A DNA stretch of 64,000 nt from NCBI GenBank assembly GCA_029269125.1, contig JARHXX010000021.1, positions 1 to 64,000 on the forward strand, read 5' to 3'. The notes under the pieces are model-generated. The model was given only the letters and a program-made list of their open reading frames with translations, did no database searches and had not been told where the DNA came from. This stretch comes from Kiritimatiellaeota bacterium B1221. Its GTDB lineage: Bacteria > Verrucomicrobiota > Kiritimatiellia > SS1-B-03-39 > UBA6053. This document shows positions 55,620 to 64,000 of this stretch, in pieces. The translations under genes and the position numbers were made by a program. Numbering within the stretch: position 1 is the first letter of the stretch; every line of letters begins with the position of its first letter.

Positions 55620-57388
55620 ATTTCCGGATAGGTATAATTGGTATGGGACCGAAAGGACTGTACGGTCTGGAGCGTTTACTTTCCCATGTCGTCGCTGCAG
55701 GTGGCGGGATGAATATTCAGGTGGATCTATTCAATCGGAATTCCTTTTTTGGTGCTGGCGATATTTACCGCAGCGATCAACCTGAGTACCTGTTGATGAA
55801 TTTCCCCAATGGGTACATTAACATGTGGGCACACCGTGATCCTGAACCGATTGTTCCCCATCCGTGTTCATTCCTTGAGTGGTTGAAAGATGAAAAAGAT
55901 CCGCAGGCCTCCGAACACGATTATTCTTCACGCGCCTGTGTGGGGGAATATTTGCAACATGGATACAATTTATTGAAGCAGCATTGTCCGGAAGGGGTGA
56001 CTCTAAATCAACTTGTAGCTGAAGTGGTTGACATGACCGTGACTGAAGAAAAAAGTATGCTAGTTCAGACCGTGAATGCTGAAGGCGTGGAATGTTCCCA
56101 GGGACCTTACCAGCAACTTCTGTTGGCGACGGGGCATCCTCGTCCGCCTGCATCCATGAAATCATCTGCGTCCTTTGTCCCCTTTATTTATCCCGTGGAC
56201 CAAAAACTTTCAGCGGTCGGGGAAGGGAGTACGGTGGCGATCAAAGGAATGGGGTTAACGTTCATGGATGCGGTTCTTGCTCTGACAGAGGGTAGGGGGG
56301 GGCGCTTTCATGATGTGGAAGGATTGAAGCCTCGCTATGAAAAATCAGGAAAAGAACCGGCTAAAATTTTTCCATTTTCACTATCCGGATTGTTGATGAT
56401 GCCGCGGAGCAGTAGTTATGGTCAACCTCCACGCCAGACCCGTTTTGTAGATTGGGAGCATTGGCAGAAAGAAGGTTCTCAACGTCAGCTTGATTTCGAA
56501 AAAGATTTGTGGCCGACCCTTCAGTCTGAAATTTCTTTCGCGTATTATGAATCGGTTCTAAAGCAACACGATTTGGATGCGGACAAAATACTGACCCCGC
56601 GAGAATTGGATATCGTGATAGATGTTTTTCATCGTCAGTACCCAGAGGAATGCCCCGTAAATTGGCAGACCCTCACGAAAAAGTGCAATCAATGGACACC
56701 TGTAGAATTTTTAGAAAAAATGATTGAGGAGGCAAGAAAGGGGGAGCAGGACAGCGGGTGGGTACGCAGTTGCTCCTGCTGGAAATATCTGAGTGCCTCT
56801 TTTAACCAAATTTATTCGAACGGAGGATTTACCCCAGAGTCCCATCGTTTTTTTGATACGGTTTTGTCGGGTCATCTAAACCGTTTGGCTTATGGTCCTC
56901 CGCTGGTGAATATGCAGAAAGTGTTGTGTCTTGCAAAAGCGGGTTTGGTAGATTTTTCCTTTTCGGAAAATCCTGATGTTCAATTTAACTCCGACCAAAA
57001 CAGATGGGATTTGCAGATGGGCCATCGGGGCGAGAAGGCCGAGCTATTGGTGGATGCGCGGATACCGAAAATAAATTTGCGTCAGAGATCTTCAGCATTG
57101 TATGAAAATCTTTTGGATCGGGGAATTATCCGTCTGTTCACCAATAGGGATGAACACGGAAATAGTTATCAACCGGGTTGCTTGGATCTTAGTCCTGAGG
57201 GTCACCCATTAAATCGACACGGACAAACCTTCAGACAGGTAACCGTTCAGGGCACACCCACTGAAGGATTTACTTACGATAACGATACACTTTTAACCAC
57301 CCGCAATGATTTCGTTTCTGATTGGGGCGCGCGGGTGGTTCATCAGATTAATGCCTCTCAACCCGCTTGTAATCAGGAAACTCCATGA
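55616..57388 (+). CDS. FAD/NAD(P)-binding protein of the NAD_binding_9 type
   Basis: A 590-residue cytoplasmic protein. The N-terminal dinucleotide-binding motif is GMGPKGL (GxGPxG, residues 9-14), with a second segment LLLATGHPRPP typical of FAD/NAD(P)-binding oxidoreductases and TVAIKGMGLTFMDAV, another Rossmann motif near residue 205. The family (FAD-NAD(P)-binding, also called HcaR-like by some annotators) includes enzymes in siderophore and other peptide gene clusters, but few are characterised. Its start (55616) overlaps the previous stop by 4 bp, and its stop overlaps the next start by 4 bp. It may oxidise the product of the first enzyme; that is an inference. Confidence 0.8.
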   Translation: MNFRIGIIGMGPKGLYGLERLLSHVVAAGGGMNIQVDLFNRNSFFGAGDIYRSDQPEYLLMNFPNGYINMWAHRDPEPIVPHPCSFLEWLKDEKDPQASEHDYSSRACVGEYLQHGYNLLKQHCPEGVTLNQLVAEVVDMTVTEEKSMLVQTVNAEGVECSQGPYQQLLLATGHPRPPASMKSSASFVPFIYPVDQKLSAVGEGSTVAIKGMGLTFMDAVLALTEGRGGRFHDVEGLKPRYEKSGKEPAKIFPFSLSGLLMMPRSSSYGQPPRQTRFVDWEHWQKEGSQRQLDFEKDLWPTLQSEISFAYYESVLKQHDLDADKILTPRELDIVIDVFHRQYPEECPVNWQTLTKKCNQWTPVEFLEKMIEEARKGEQDSGWVRSCSCWKYLSASFNQIYSNGGFTPESHRFFDTVLSGHLNRLAYGPPLVNMQKVLCLAKAGLVDFSFSENPDVQFNSDQNRWDLQMGHRGEKAELLVDARIPKINLRQRSSALYENLLDRGIIRLFTNRDEHGNSYQPGCLDLSPEGHPLNRHGQTFRQVTVQGTPTEGFTYDNDTLLTTRNDFVSDWGARVVHQINASQPACNQETP

Positions 57389-58839
57389 CCAATACGATTC
57401 CTCTGCTTACCCCGCGAGTGGCAAACTGGATGAAATTCTTATGTCTCAATCCGAATGTGCTCTCGGATCTTTTGTCAGAATACGGTTCGCCGATAAATAT
57501 TCATCACACTGATGAATTTAAACAAAATATTAAAGAGCTGGAGGACGTGTTGGATCAAGCGGAAATACCGCATTTGGTTCAGTTCGCCCGCAAAGCAAAT
57601 AAATGCAAAGCGTTTGTTCACGCTTCCCGTATTCATGGATGCGGGGTGGATACAGCCAGTGAACGGGAATTGCAGGAGTGCTTAGATGCCGGTGTTGATC
57701 CTCAAAAGCTCATTCTTACTGCGGCTGTTAAAACTCGATCTATGCTTGAATTGGCGGTGGGGCATCAGGTGATGGTGGTGGTGGACAACGAAGATGAATG
57801 TAGGCTAGTAAACAGTGTGGCAGCTGGCTTGCAGATTAACGCACAGCTGGGAATACGCATCAGTGGTTTTGAAACTGATACTGGAAAATTATACAGCCGA
57901 TTTGGTTTTGATCTAAAGACAGTACCTGACCTATTAGAAAATTGGACGCAGGAGGGTTTACAACATCTAAGTTATCGGGGACTTCACTTTCATCTGAATG
58001 GCTATTCAATTCCCCACCGAGGGCAGGCACTGCTCCAGAGTCTTGGTTTGGCAGAGGAACTGAAGCAAGCCGGTTTTGTCACTGACTTTATTGATATGGG
58101 TGGTGGACTGCTGATGAACTATCTGAAAAAAGCAGAGCAGTGGCTCAATTTTCAACGTGAGCTAAAAAAGGCTGTAAAAGGGGAACGCGAACCCATTACG
58201 TTTGGAAACAATGGACTGGGTTTTCAGATGGTAAATGAGCAACTTCATGGGAGTTTAAATACGTATCCATATTTTAATACCACTCCCCGTAAAACGTTTT
58301 TATCTCGAGTGCTAGAGGTGCAAGATGAAGCCGGCGAGAGTGTGGGAAGCCGATTGGCTGCCAGTGGAATCACCCTCCGGCTTGAACCTGGACGTTGTTT
58401 GCTGGATCAATGCGGATTCACTCTAGCCCGAGTCGCAAGTCGCAAGCGAGATGCCCGAGGTGATTGGTTGATCGGACTAGAGATGAACATGACTCAAATG
58501 CATAGTTCCAGTGCTGATTTCCTGTTGGATCCTTTGCTAATTCCCAGAACTGAACCCCAAGAAGATGGTCCAGTACAGGTTTATCTCACCGGCGCGTATT
58601 GCCTAGAACGGGATGTGTTGTTGCAACGGAAAATATGTCTGCCTTCATTTCCGGAAGTGGGGGACATGATGGTGTTTTTTAATACAGCGGGATACATGAT
58701 GCATTTTTTTGAATCCGAAGCGCATCTGTTTGATTTGGCAAAAAATATAATTTATCGTGCGGGGACTTCTTCACTGAGTGGGGATCATTTTTATGCTGAT
58801 GAGAACAGTATGGACTTTCTGTTTCAAGCTCAGGAATGA
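57385..58839 (+). CDS. PLP-dependent decarboxylase, Y4yA-like
   Basis: A 484-residue fold-type III PLP enzyme of the diaminopimelate/ornithine decarboxylase class. The cofactor lysine is Lys70 in FARKANK, the glycine-rich phosphate site appears as DMGGGLLMNY, the His-x-Asn pair in LHFHLNGY, the substrate/cofactor loop in LEPGRCLLD, and the catalytic Cys in CLERDVL. The length exceeds LysA (about 420). I relate it to Y4yA of Rhizobium NGR234, a PLP enzyme beside cysteine-synthase-like genes. It ends the three-gene operon. No terminator is clear in the 300 bp after it. Substrate unknown. Confidence 0.82.
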   Translation: MTNTIPLLTPRVANWMKFLCLNPNVLSDLLSEYGSPINIHHTDEFKQNIKELEDVLDQAEIPHLVQFARKANKCKAFVHASRIHGCGVDTASERELQECLDAGVDPQKLILTAAVKTRSMLELAVGHQVMVVVDNEDECRLVNSVAAGLQINAQLGIRISGFETDTGKLYSRFGFDLKTVPDLLENWTQEGLQHLSYRGLHFHLNGYSIPHRGQALLQSLGLAEELKQAGFVTDFIDMGGGLLMNYLKKAEQWLNFQRELKKAVKGEREPITFGNNGLGFQMVNEQLHGSLNTYPYFNTTPRKTFLSRVLEVQDEAGESVGSRLAASGITLRLEPGRCLLDQCGFTLARVASRKRDARGDWLIGLEMNMTQMHSSSADFLLDPLLIPRTEPQEDGPVQVYLTGAYCLERDVLLQRKICLPSFPEVGDMMVFFNTAGYMMHFFESEAHLFDLAKNIIYRAGTSSLSGDHFYADENSMDFLFQAQE

Positions 58840-59029
58840 AGGAGCTTTATTCAAAATAAAAACTTTAAGGCTGATGAGGGGCGGAAGGGGTGAGGCGGTT
58901 TTAATTTTCGCCTCAGTGTCTGCCAATTCAAAAGTGAAGTGCAATTTATTAAAAAGTGGCACTTGTGGTGCTCTCAGAGTCCGTTTCCATTCCTGAGCCG
59001 AGCTCTCCCGCCGTCTGTTCTTTTCAATG

Positions 59030-59094
59030 CGTCGCTTCATGAAGCCCGTCCCCGGAGGGGCAGCCCGAAGGGCTGAGGGTGGAATGAAGCGGCG
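59030..59094. repeat. nested palindrome, REP-type
   Basis: An outer inverted repeat CGTCGCTTCAT (59030-59040) and ATGAAGCGGCG (59084-59094) with one mismatch encloses two inner hairpins, CCCC-GGA-GGGG and AGCCC-GAA-GGGCT. This cloverleaf-like structure is typical of REP/REPIN elements that RAYT proteins move. Confidence 0.6.
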
Positions 59095-59133
59095 GAAAAA
59101 GAAAAAGGGAAAAAGGAAAAAGGGGTCAGAAAA

Positions 59134-59161
59134 AAGGGGTCAGGACTTGCATTTAGTCATT
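59134..59161 (-). repeat. inverted copy of the REP-like core
   Basis: Read on the minus strand it matches the element near 53916 and 53959 at 25 of 28 positions (AATGAC.AAATGCAA..CCTG then ACCCCTT). It stands in inverted orientation to those copies, so the cassette at 54639-58839 lies between them. A remnant MTKCKS-stop coding end, similar to the MTKCKA end of the RAYT remnant, is visible on its minus strand. Confidence 0.7.
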
Positions 59162-59528
59162 TCTAAACATTTAATATCAGACACAGTTCCTTTTAACTTT
59201 CTTTGATTTGTCTCTTTCATCTTTTCCCCCTGAACCCCGCAAGCTCCCCGCCAGGCCGCTCGTCCCTCGCTCAACATGGTAGGTATCCTGCTCCTCCCCA
59301 AAGACCCCGGCCCGCCCGCAAGTCGATCCCCCTGAACCCCATCGGCTTCCCGACAGTCCCAGCCCCGCGTCGCTCCACTCCCTCCCAGAGGGCCTGTTTT
59401 CAAAAGGTCATTTTTTCCGAATTGCGGAAACGGTGTCCGGGACGACTTCCGACTTACGGAAGTGGCTGATGAATGATCCTGCGGGACGAACGCCGAGACC
59501 TTCGTTGTGCCCGTCTGGCTGTGGCGGC

Positions 59529-62500
59529 CTACGGATCCGCCTGCACGCTGAGCTGCAGAAAATATGGCGTAATCCCGGTTGGCGGGTCTGGGATCCGCAG
59601 CACAACCTCCTCCAGCTCCGGGCTGAGAATCCGGATCGACACGGGTACCATTTCCAGGGCAGGCCAGTTTGTGGCATCCCGGAGATCGCCGCCGCCGCGG
59701 ACCTCCAGTACCAGATCCTCAAACCGGTACTCCCCGGAAGGGGATTCGGTACCGCCCGAGGGACGCTGAAAGCGGATGGCCGGAACCGGCGATCCGTCCA
59801 CCCACACCACTTCCGGACGCGGAAGCTCCACTCCGCCCGCAGCCGTCGGGTCGGTTCCCAGCGCCCGTTCAAACAGGTTGGGTCGTCCGTTCGCATTGGG
59901 ATCTGCATCATCCGCCGCCACCCCGCTGTTTTCTGTGCTGCCGAAATGCGTACGCCGCCAGACCATGGTCGGGGTGAGGGCCGGCAAGTGATCCTCGATG
60001 AAACTGGTTTGTATGCCGTCATCCGCCTCCAGTCCCAGGGTGTACGTTCCCGCAGCGGGAAGGGTTACCGAGGTTTCGGCCGCATTGGCAGGCTGGAACT
60101 TTACATCATCGGATGGAACCGAAAACCATGCCAGTTCCGGAGTTCCCGAATCGGTCACCGTCGCCTCCAGCGAAAAGGGGATATGGCTGATCCCATCTTC
60201 CGGAAGATCGATCCCGAGTTCGGGTCCCCGGTCCTGTCCCGCCGCAGCCAGCCGGGCGATTTCATCTCCGGTCAGGGCCCGGGCATACAGGGCCGCCTGC
60301 TCCAGCCGTCCGAAGAACTGACTGTCCGCATCGACAGTCTTGAAATTTCCGAAACGAAAAATGCCGTTATTCGCCTCCAGCGTGCGGCCGGCCTGTTCCG
60401 ACACCGGGACGCCGTTCAGGTAAAGCGTCACCTGACCGGCCCCGGCCACCACGGCTGCATGATGCCACGCACCGGCCAGCAGCTGACCTCCCGAGGTGCT
60501 TCCCCCGCCGATAAAGCTGCCCAGTGCATTTCCGGGGGTCACATACAGCCAGGAGCGTCCGGTCGCGTCACCATCCAGTTGCTGCAGGATCATCGCGTTG
60601 CCTGCGGAGGTATGATCCAACTGAAACCAGACACTGAAGCTCCAAGCGCTTCCCTGCGTTATCGACACCGGGTTTCCGGTTTCGAAATATTCTCCCGCGG
60701 CATCCAGCTCCACCGCGCCGTCCAGTACACCCGTCACGAATTGGGTTCCGGATTGCGCGGAGGCGTGATTGGTTCCAGCCGCATCCTGAAAAGAGGACTG
60801 CAGCGGATACCAGAGGGCAGGTGAGGGGGGCTGCCTCAGCACCCCGGACACCACCTCCAGATCGGTCGCGGTCTGCATCGTGCCATCCGACGCCGTGCAC
60901 CGCAGCACATAACGTCCCGGCTGGTCCATCCGCACCCGGGTGTTGACGGTATCCCCGGGGGTAAAGGTCACTGAGGCCCCCGGCGGAACGGTTTCGGCCG
61001 TCCAGACAACCGAGAGCGAGCTGTCGGCCGGGGCACCGTCATCTGAAACCGAACCCCGCACCCGCAGTCCGTGTCCCTCCGGCAGCAGCGCGCCTCCCAA
61101 CGGAGAATCGATCTCAATGACCGGGGGGGTATTGTCCCGCAGCTCCGGATCGAAGGCGGAGGTGGGAACCGGCTGTCGGCTGAACCCGGGCCCCGTCCAT
61201 TCCAGATCCAGATATGGAGAGGAGGGGCCGTGGCGTGAATACAGCCACAGCGGATGCACGCCCTGCTCAAGCCGCACGGTTCCCGAGGACACCCAGGCGC
61301 CCGAAGCCGGATCACTGTCCGCGAGCAGCATTCCGTGGAGCCGCGCGACGGCCCCCAGATCGGCACGGACAAAAAATTCGTAGTCTCCCGTGGTGGGAAC
61401 ATTGAGGATCCCTTCAAACACCAGAGCCGCTTCCTCCAGGGGGTGCAGCATCGAAACTGAGGGAACCTGAACCTCCTCCACCGTCCGGTCGGGCGTGCCC
61501 GCCGGCCGCGGGGTCCAGGGAAAGTCCCCGGTGTACACCGACACGGCGGGCCATCCGGCGGATGTGCTTTCCAGCGCGGGCACGTGGGCGCTGTCGTACA
61601 CCCGGGTGGCGGAGCTGTTGATCCGCCGCACCCGCAGGGCAGCCGCACGGAGCTGATCCTGTGAAGGCGCATCCGGCTGTCCGGAGCGGTTGACCGATTC
61701 CCCGGGGTCCGCCCCGGTGTCGTACACCGCGAAGGGGTCGGACGCCGCTCCCACATTGTAGCGGACGCCTTTTTCTCCTTCGGCGTACAGCGCCTGCATC
61801 TGATTGCGGGTGCGTCCCCGGCGGGCAGGGAGAAAATCGTCATAGGACTTTGTGGATCCATTGACCGCGTATTCGGCATACACCACGCCCCCGGTCCGGT
61901 TTCCGCTTCCGGTCAGATCCGGCAGCAGGGACACGCCGTCAACCCGGGCGGGAATCTCCGCGCCGGCCACCGCGGCGAAGGTGGCCAGCCAGTCGTGGAA
62001 CTGTGAGGGTCGGTTCACCACCTGACCGGCCGGAATCCCCTCCGGCCAGTGCACCAGGGTGGGCACCCGCCAGCCTCCCTCCCAGAGATCCCGTTTGGTG
62101 CCGTCCAGATTTCCATAGCTCTGAAAAAAGGTCGGGTCCTGGGTAAAGGTGCCGTTTCGACCCGCCTCATGATGCGGTCCGTTGTCCGCACTGAACACGA
62201 TCAGGGTGTCTTCGCCCACGCCCAAATCGTCCAACAGGTCCAGAAGATCGCCGACTGCCGTGTCCACCCGGCGGACCATGGTGGCATGCCGCCGGGCGGC
62301 CTCCGGCCAATCTGTGGACGCAAAATCGGGATGGATCCAGGAGTCGTTTGTTCCCGAGGCGGTGTTGATCATCTCTCCCGGGCTTCCCTGCCACTGGAGG
62401 CCGCCGGTGAGTCCGGAACCCGCCGGATAGGCCTGGGTGGGCACCTGCAGTCTTGCATGCGGCGCGGTATAAGCCAGATAGAGAAAAAACGGTTGGTCCG

Positions 62501-63158
62501 GATGATCCGTCTGTTGGTCGGTGATCCATTTTTTCGCCCGGGCGGTGAACAGATCCGTGGAGTAACACTTTTCGTATCCGGCTTTTACCGCGGACTTGCC
62601 GTCATAGAGGGCGTGCCCGGCCTCAGGTAAATAGTGGGCGTGCGCCTGTCCGTGTTCCATCACCCCGAAATAATAGTCAAACCCGCGGTTCATGGGATGT
62701 GCGGGATAAGCGGTCGCGCTGCCCCCCAGTCCCCATTTGCCGATGGCGGCGGTGGCGTAACCGGCCTGACGCAGCACTGAGCCCAGGGTATGGGCGTCTT
62801 CCAGCGCCTTGTCAAACTGGTTGTCCCGTACGGTGGCATGTCCCTGATGCATGCCCGTCAGCAGTGAGGCGCGGGAGGGGGCACAGACCGGTGCGCCGCA
62901 GTAATGCCGGGTCAGCCGCGCCCCCTGCGCTGCCAGGGTGTCCAGCTCGGGCGTGTCAAAGGCCGGCAGCCCCGCCTCCGCCCGGGCATCCTGATGGTTG
63001 ACCCCCAGATCCCCGTAGCCAAGATCATCGGTGAGAATGAAAATAATGTTGGGGGCATCCGCTACAGAAACCGCAGCGGACAGGAACAGTAAAAATCCAC
63101 ACAGCAGAAGGCGGAGTCGGGAGTTCACCGTGGCAGGCACTTTGTGAGAACCGTTCAC
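59529..63158 (-). CDS. secreted multidomain sulfatase
   Basis: A 1209-residue exported protein. Signal peptide at residues about 14-35 (..SVADA). The type I sulfatase domain (36 to about 450) has metal ligands Asp44-Asp45 and the formylglycine site CAPSR (92-96); further motifs are AAIGKWGLG and FSADNGPHHE. Then a PA14-like domain (about 560-690, TTGDYEFFVRADLGAVARLH), an Ig/PKD-type domain (about 700-790), a LamG domain (about 800-960) and a C-terminal region with a Ca-binding-like DADPNANGRPNLFERALG. It probably removes sulfate from polysaccharides outside the cell. The activating enzyme is not in the window. GC is clearly higher than the preceding 59 kb. Confidence 0.93.
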   Translation of the reverse strand: MNGSHKVPATVNSRLRLLLCGFLLFLSAAVSVADAPNIIFILTDDLGYGDLGVNHQDARAEAGLPAFDTPELDTLAAQGARLTRHYCGAPVCAPSRASLLTGMHQGHATVRDNQFDKALEDAHTLGSVLRQAGYATAAIGKWGLGGSATAYPAHPMNRGFDYYFGVMEHGQAHAHYLPEAGHALYDGKSAVKAGYEKCYSTDLFTARAKKWITDQQTDHPDQPFFLYLAYTAPHARLQVPTQAYPAGSGLTGGLQWQGSPGEMINTASGTNDSWIHPDFASTDWPEAARRHATMVRRVDTAVGDLLDLLDDLGVGEDTLIVFSADNGPHHEAGRNGTFTQDPTFFQSYGNLDGTKRDLWEGGWRVPTLVHWPEGIPAGQVVNRPSQFHDWLATFAAVAGAEIPARVDGVSLLPDLTGSGNRTGGVVYAEYAVNGSTKSYDDFLPARRGRTRNQMQALYAEGEKGVRYNVGAASDPFAVYDTGADPGESVNRSGQPDAPSQDQLRAAALRVRRINSSATRVYDSAHVPALESTSAGWPAVSVYTGDFPWTPRPAGTPDRTVEEVQVPSVSMLHPLEEAALVFEGILNVPTTGDYEFFVRADLGAVARLHGMLLADSDPASGAWVSSGTVRLEQGVHPLWLYSRHGPSSPYLDLEWTGPGFSRQPVPTSAFDPELRDNTPPVIEIDSPLGGALLPEGHGLRVRGSVSDDGAPADSSLSVVWTAETVPPGASVTFTPGDTVNTRVRMDQPGRYVLRCTASDGTMQTATDLEVVSGVLRQPPSPALWYPLQSSFQDAAGTNHASAQSGTQFVTGVLDGAVELDAAGEYFETGNPVSITQGSAWSFSVWFQLDHTSAGNAMILQQLDGDATGRSWLYVTPGNALGSFIGGGSTSGGQLLAGAWHHAAVVAGAGQVTLYLNGVPVSEQAGRTLEANNGIFRFGNFKTVDADSQFFGRLEQAALYARALTGDEIARLAAAGQDRGPELGIDLPEDGISHIPFSLEATVTDSGTPELAWFSVPSDDVKFQPANAAETSVTLPAAGTYTLGLEADDGIQTSFIEDHLPALTPTMVWRRTHFGSTENSGVAADDADPNANGRPNLFERALGTDPTAAGGVELPRPEVVWVDGSPVPAIRFQRPSGGTESPSGEYRFEDLVLEVRGGGDLRDATNWPALEMVPVSIRILSPELEEVVLRIPDPPTGITPYFLQLSVQADP

Positions 63159-63164
63159 ACCGCC

Positions 63165-64000
63165 TCAGCGTCTGCGTTGGAACACCAGCAGTGCACCCAG
63201 TGTCATGCCGACCAGCATGAGGGATCCCGGCTCGGGAATCACAATGCCGTTGGTGTAAATGTCATTCAATTCCGATAAGCTGGCCGCGCCGTTGTACACC
63301 GCCGCCATATCCATATCGCCGACAAAGGAACGGTCAGGAGCCCCGACCTGAACACCGCCCAGCGCGATGTCTAGCAAACCGCCATGCGCAGCCGTTCCCG
63401 CAGTGTCAAACGAAAGGGACTGGGTGGTCACAAACCCCTGTCCTCCGATGTAAATCGAGGTGCCGTTGGTGTTGTCAAACACCGCGGCAACCATCTTCCA
63501 GCCGTCATTCACCAGAGAGCTGCCTCCCGTATATGCAAATCCCGAACCGGTGATTTCCACCCGCAGTTTGCCATCACTGTTTAACAAGAACCGCAGGTCT
63601 TTCCCGTCACCCTGGGGCTGTTGTCCGTTATAGGGAGAATAGGACAGGATCCCGCTGCCATTGGAGTCCTTTCCCGTTGGGTTGATCCAGGCCACAAAGG
63701 TTTTGGCCCCGGTTCCCGCCAGACCCGAGCCGTCCACATTGGTGTCGAGTTCGTTTCCCCCGCCTGAATTGGTGAAGGTCAGTGAGGCTGAGGAGTTCGG
63801 TGCGGGACTTGCGGAATTCCAGCTGCCCCCCACAGTCGAGATGTCCTCGGAGGCGGTTGCGGTCAGGCTGGCAGAGGGATTGCTGACCTGATTCCAGCTT
63901 TCCCCCGCACCCAGCTGATACTGGGTGATGGTGGAACCGGATCCTTCATTCAGGTCCCAGGCGGCATACATACTGATGGCGGCCTGCGAAGGGACCGACA
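63165..64000 (-). CDS. PEP-CTERM protein with LamG-like domain, incomplete at window edge
   Basis: At least 277 residues; the frame stays open to the window edge. The residues before the ATG at 63971 (SVPSQAAIS) look like the end of a signal peptide, so the true start lies beyond 64000. The middle forms a concanavalin/LamG-like fold (AKTFVAWINPTG, DGWKMVAAVFDNTNGTSIYI, GDMDMAAVYNGAASLSELND). The C-terminus is a complete PEP-CTERM signal: VIPEPGS, a hydrophobic helix, RRR. A different exosortase from XrtK would normally process it. It stands 6 bp upstream of the sulfatase gene on the same strand, so the two probably form an operon. Confidence 0.85.
   Translation of the reverse strand, partial: SVPSQAAISMYAAWDLNEGSGSTITQYQLGAGESWNQVSNPSASLTATASEDISTVGGSWNSASPAPNSSASLTFTNSGGGNELDTNVDGSGLAGTGAKTFVAWINPTGKDSNGSGILSYSPYNGQQPQGDGKDLRFLLNSDGKLRVEITGSGFAYTGGSSLVNDGWKMVAAVFDNTNGTSIYIGGQGFVTTQSLSFDTAGTAAHGGLLDIALGGVQVGAPDRSFVGDMDMAAVYNGAASLSELNDIYTNGIVIPEPGSLMLVGMTLGALLVFQRRR

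Larger units (their letters stand above)
58840..59528. other. non-coding interval with REP-like and purine-rich repeats
   Basis: No convincing gene in this 690-bp stretch. It holds a nested palindrome (59030-59094), a purine-rich tract of AAAAAGG-type repeats (59094-59140), an inverted copy of the REP-like core (59134-59161), and from about 59220 a GC-rich part with a repeated CCCCCTGAACCCC (59229 and 59328). GC content rises sharply here and stays high up to the window end. Confidence 0.6.

Noticed and set aside
59203-59469. 88-residue plus-strand open frame in the GC-rich gap
   Set aside because: Pro/Arg/Ser-rich shadow in a repeat-bearing region, without start signal or domain.
59433-60824. 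463-residue open frame on the plus strand at the sulfatase 3' end
   Set aside because: It is antisense to the sulfatase in GC-rich DNA where stop codons are rare; the Arg/Gly/Pro-rich sequence shows no domain.

Overview
The window looks like chromosomal DNA of a Gram-negative bacterium of the Verrucomicrobiota or a close PVC relative. The evidence is a UVR-motif protein of a type common in that superphylum, PEP-CTERM proteins, exosortase K with a VIT-domain partner, an ECF sigma factor paired with a FecR-type protein, a multidomain secreted sulfatase, outer-membrane proteins and a chromosomal ParB. The genus cannot be fixed from the sequence alone. Most of the window has even, moderate GC. 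From about 59.2 kb the sequence becomes clearly more GC-rich.

Layout. 0-7.2 kb: tandem repeat, UVR protein, a DUF3450/ExbB/ExbB energy-transduction operon with no ExbD, a hypothetical protein, DoxX and HtpG. 7.4-10.7 kb: exosortase K and its VIT-domain target, whose sorting tail is thrown out of frame at a run of ten G. 10.9-13.6 kb: nitrite ammonification operon nrfH-nrfA-ywiC. 13.8-23.2 kb: tRNA-Val, accA, L,D-transpeptidase, divergent kinase, rhomboid protease, esterase, LRR lipoprotein, CBS-pyrophosphatase and SulP transporter. 23.5-32.5 kb: a small Cys-rich secreted peptide, CBS protein plus Xer recombinase, DUF481 porin-like protein, protein phosphatase plus RpiB-GlyA fusion, hybrid histidine kinase, menA-menC. 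32.6-37.4 kb: ABC importer of the ferric-iron type. 37.4-47.0 kb: ECF sigma factor translationally coupled to a 3011-residue FecR/VIT/vWA/TPR protein. 47.3-53.4 kb: phosphatase, SLC13 permease, ParB, ArsR-methyltransferase plus ahcY. 53.5-59.2 kb: an accessory island. 59.5-64 kb: secreted sulfatase and a PEP-CTERM LamG protein.

How the genes fit together. Menaquinone synthesis (menA, menC) and a menaquinol-type NrfHA nitrite reductase suggest that the cell respires nitrite without oxygen. The ArsR-methyltransferase/ahcY pair suggests S-adenosylhomocysteine-responsive control of the methyl cycle. Exosortase K, two PEP-CTERM proteins, the sulfatase and the giant VIT/vWA protein point to an elaborate envelope and extracellular polysaccharide turnover.

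The strongest candidates for something new are three. The first is the three-gene, ATGA-coupled cassette at 54.6-58.8 kb (SbnA/CysK-like enzyme, FAD/NAD(P)-binding protein, Y4yA-like PLP decarboxylase), which lies between inverted copies of a REP-like element and beside a RAYT transposase remnant. The second is the ECF/giant envelope protein pair. The third is the homopolymer that separates the exosortase K target from its sorting signal.
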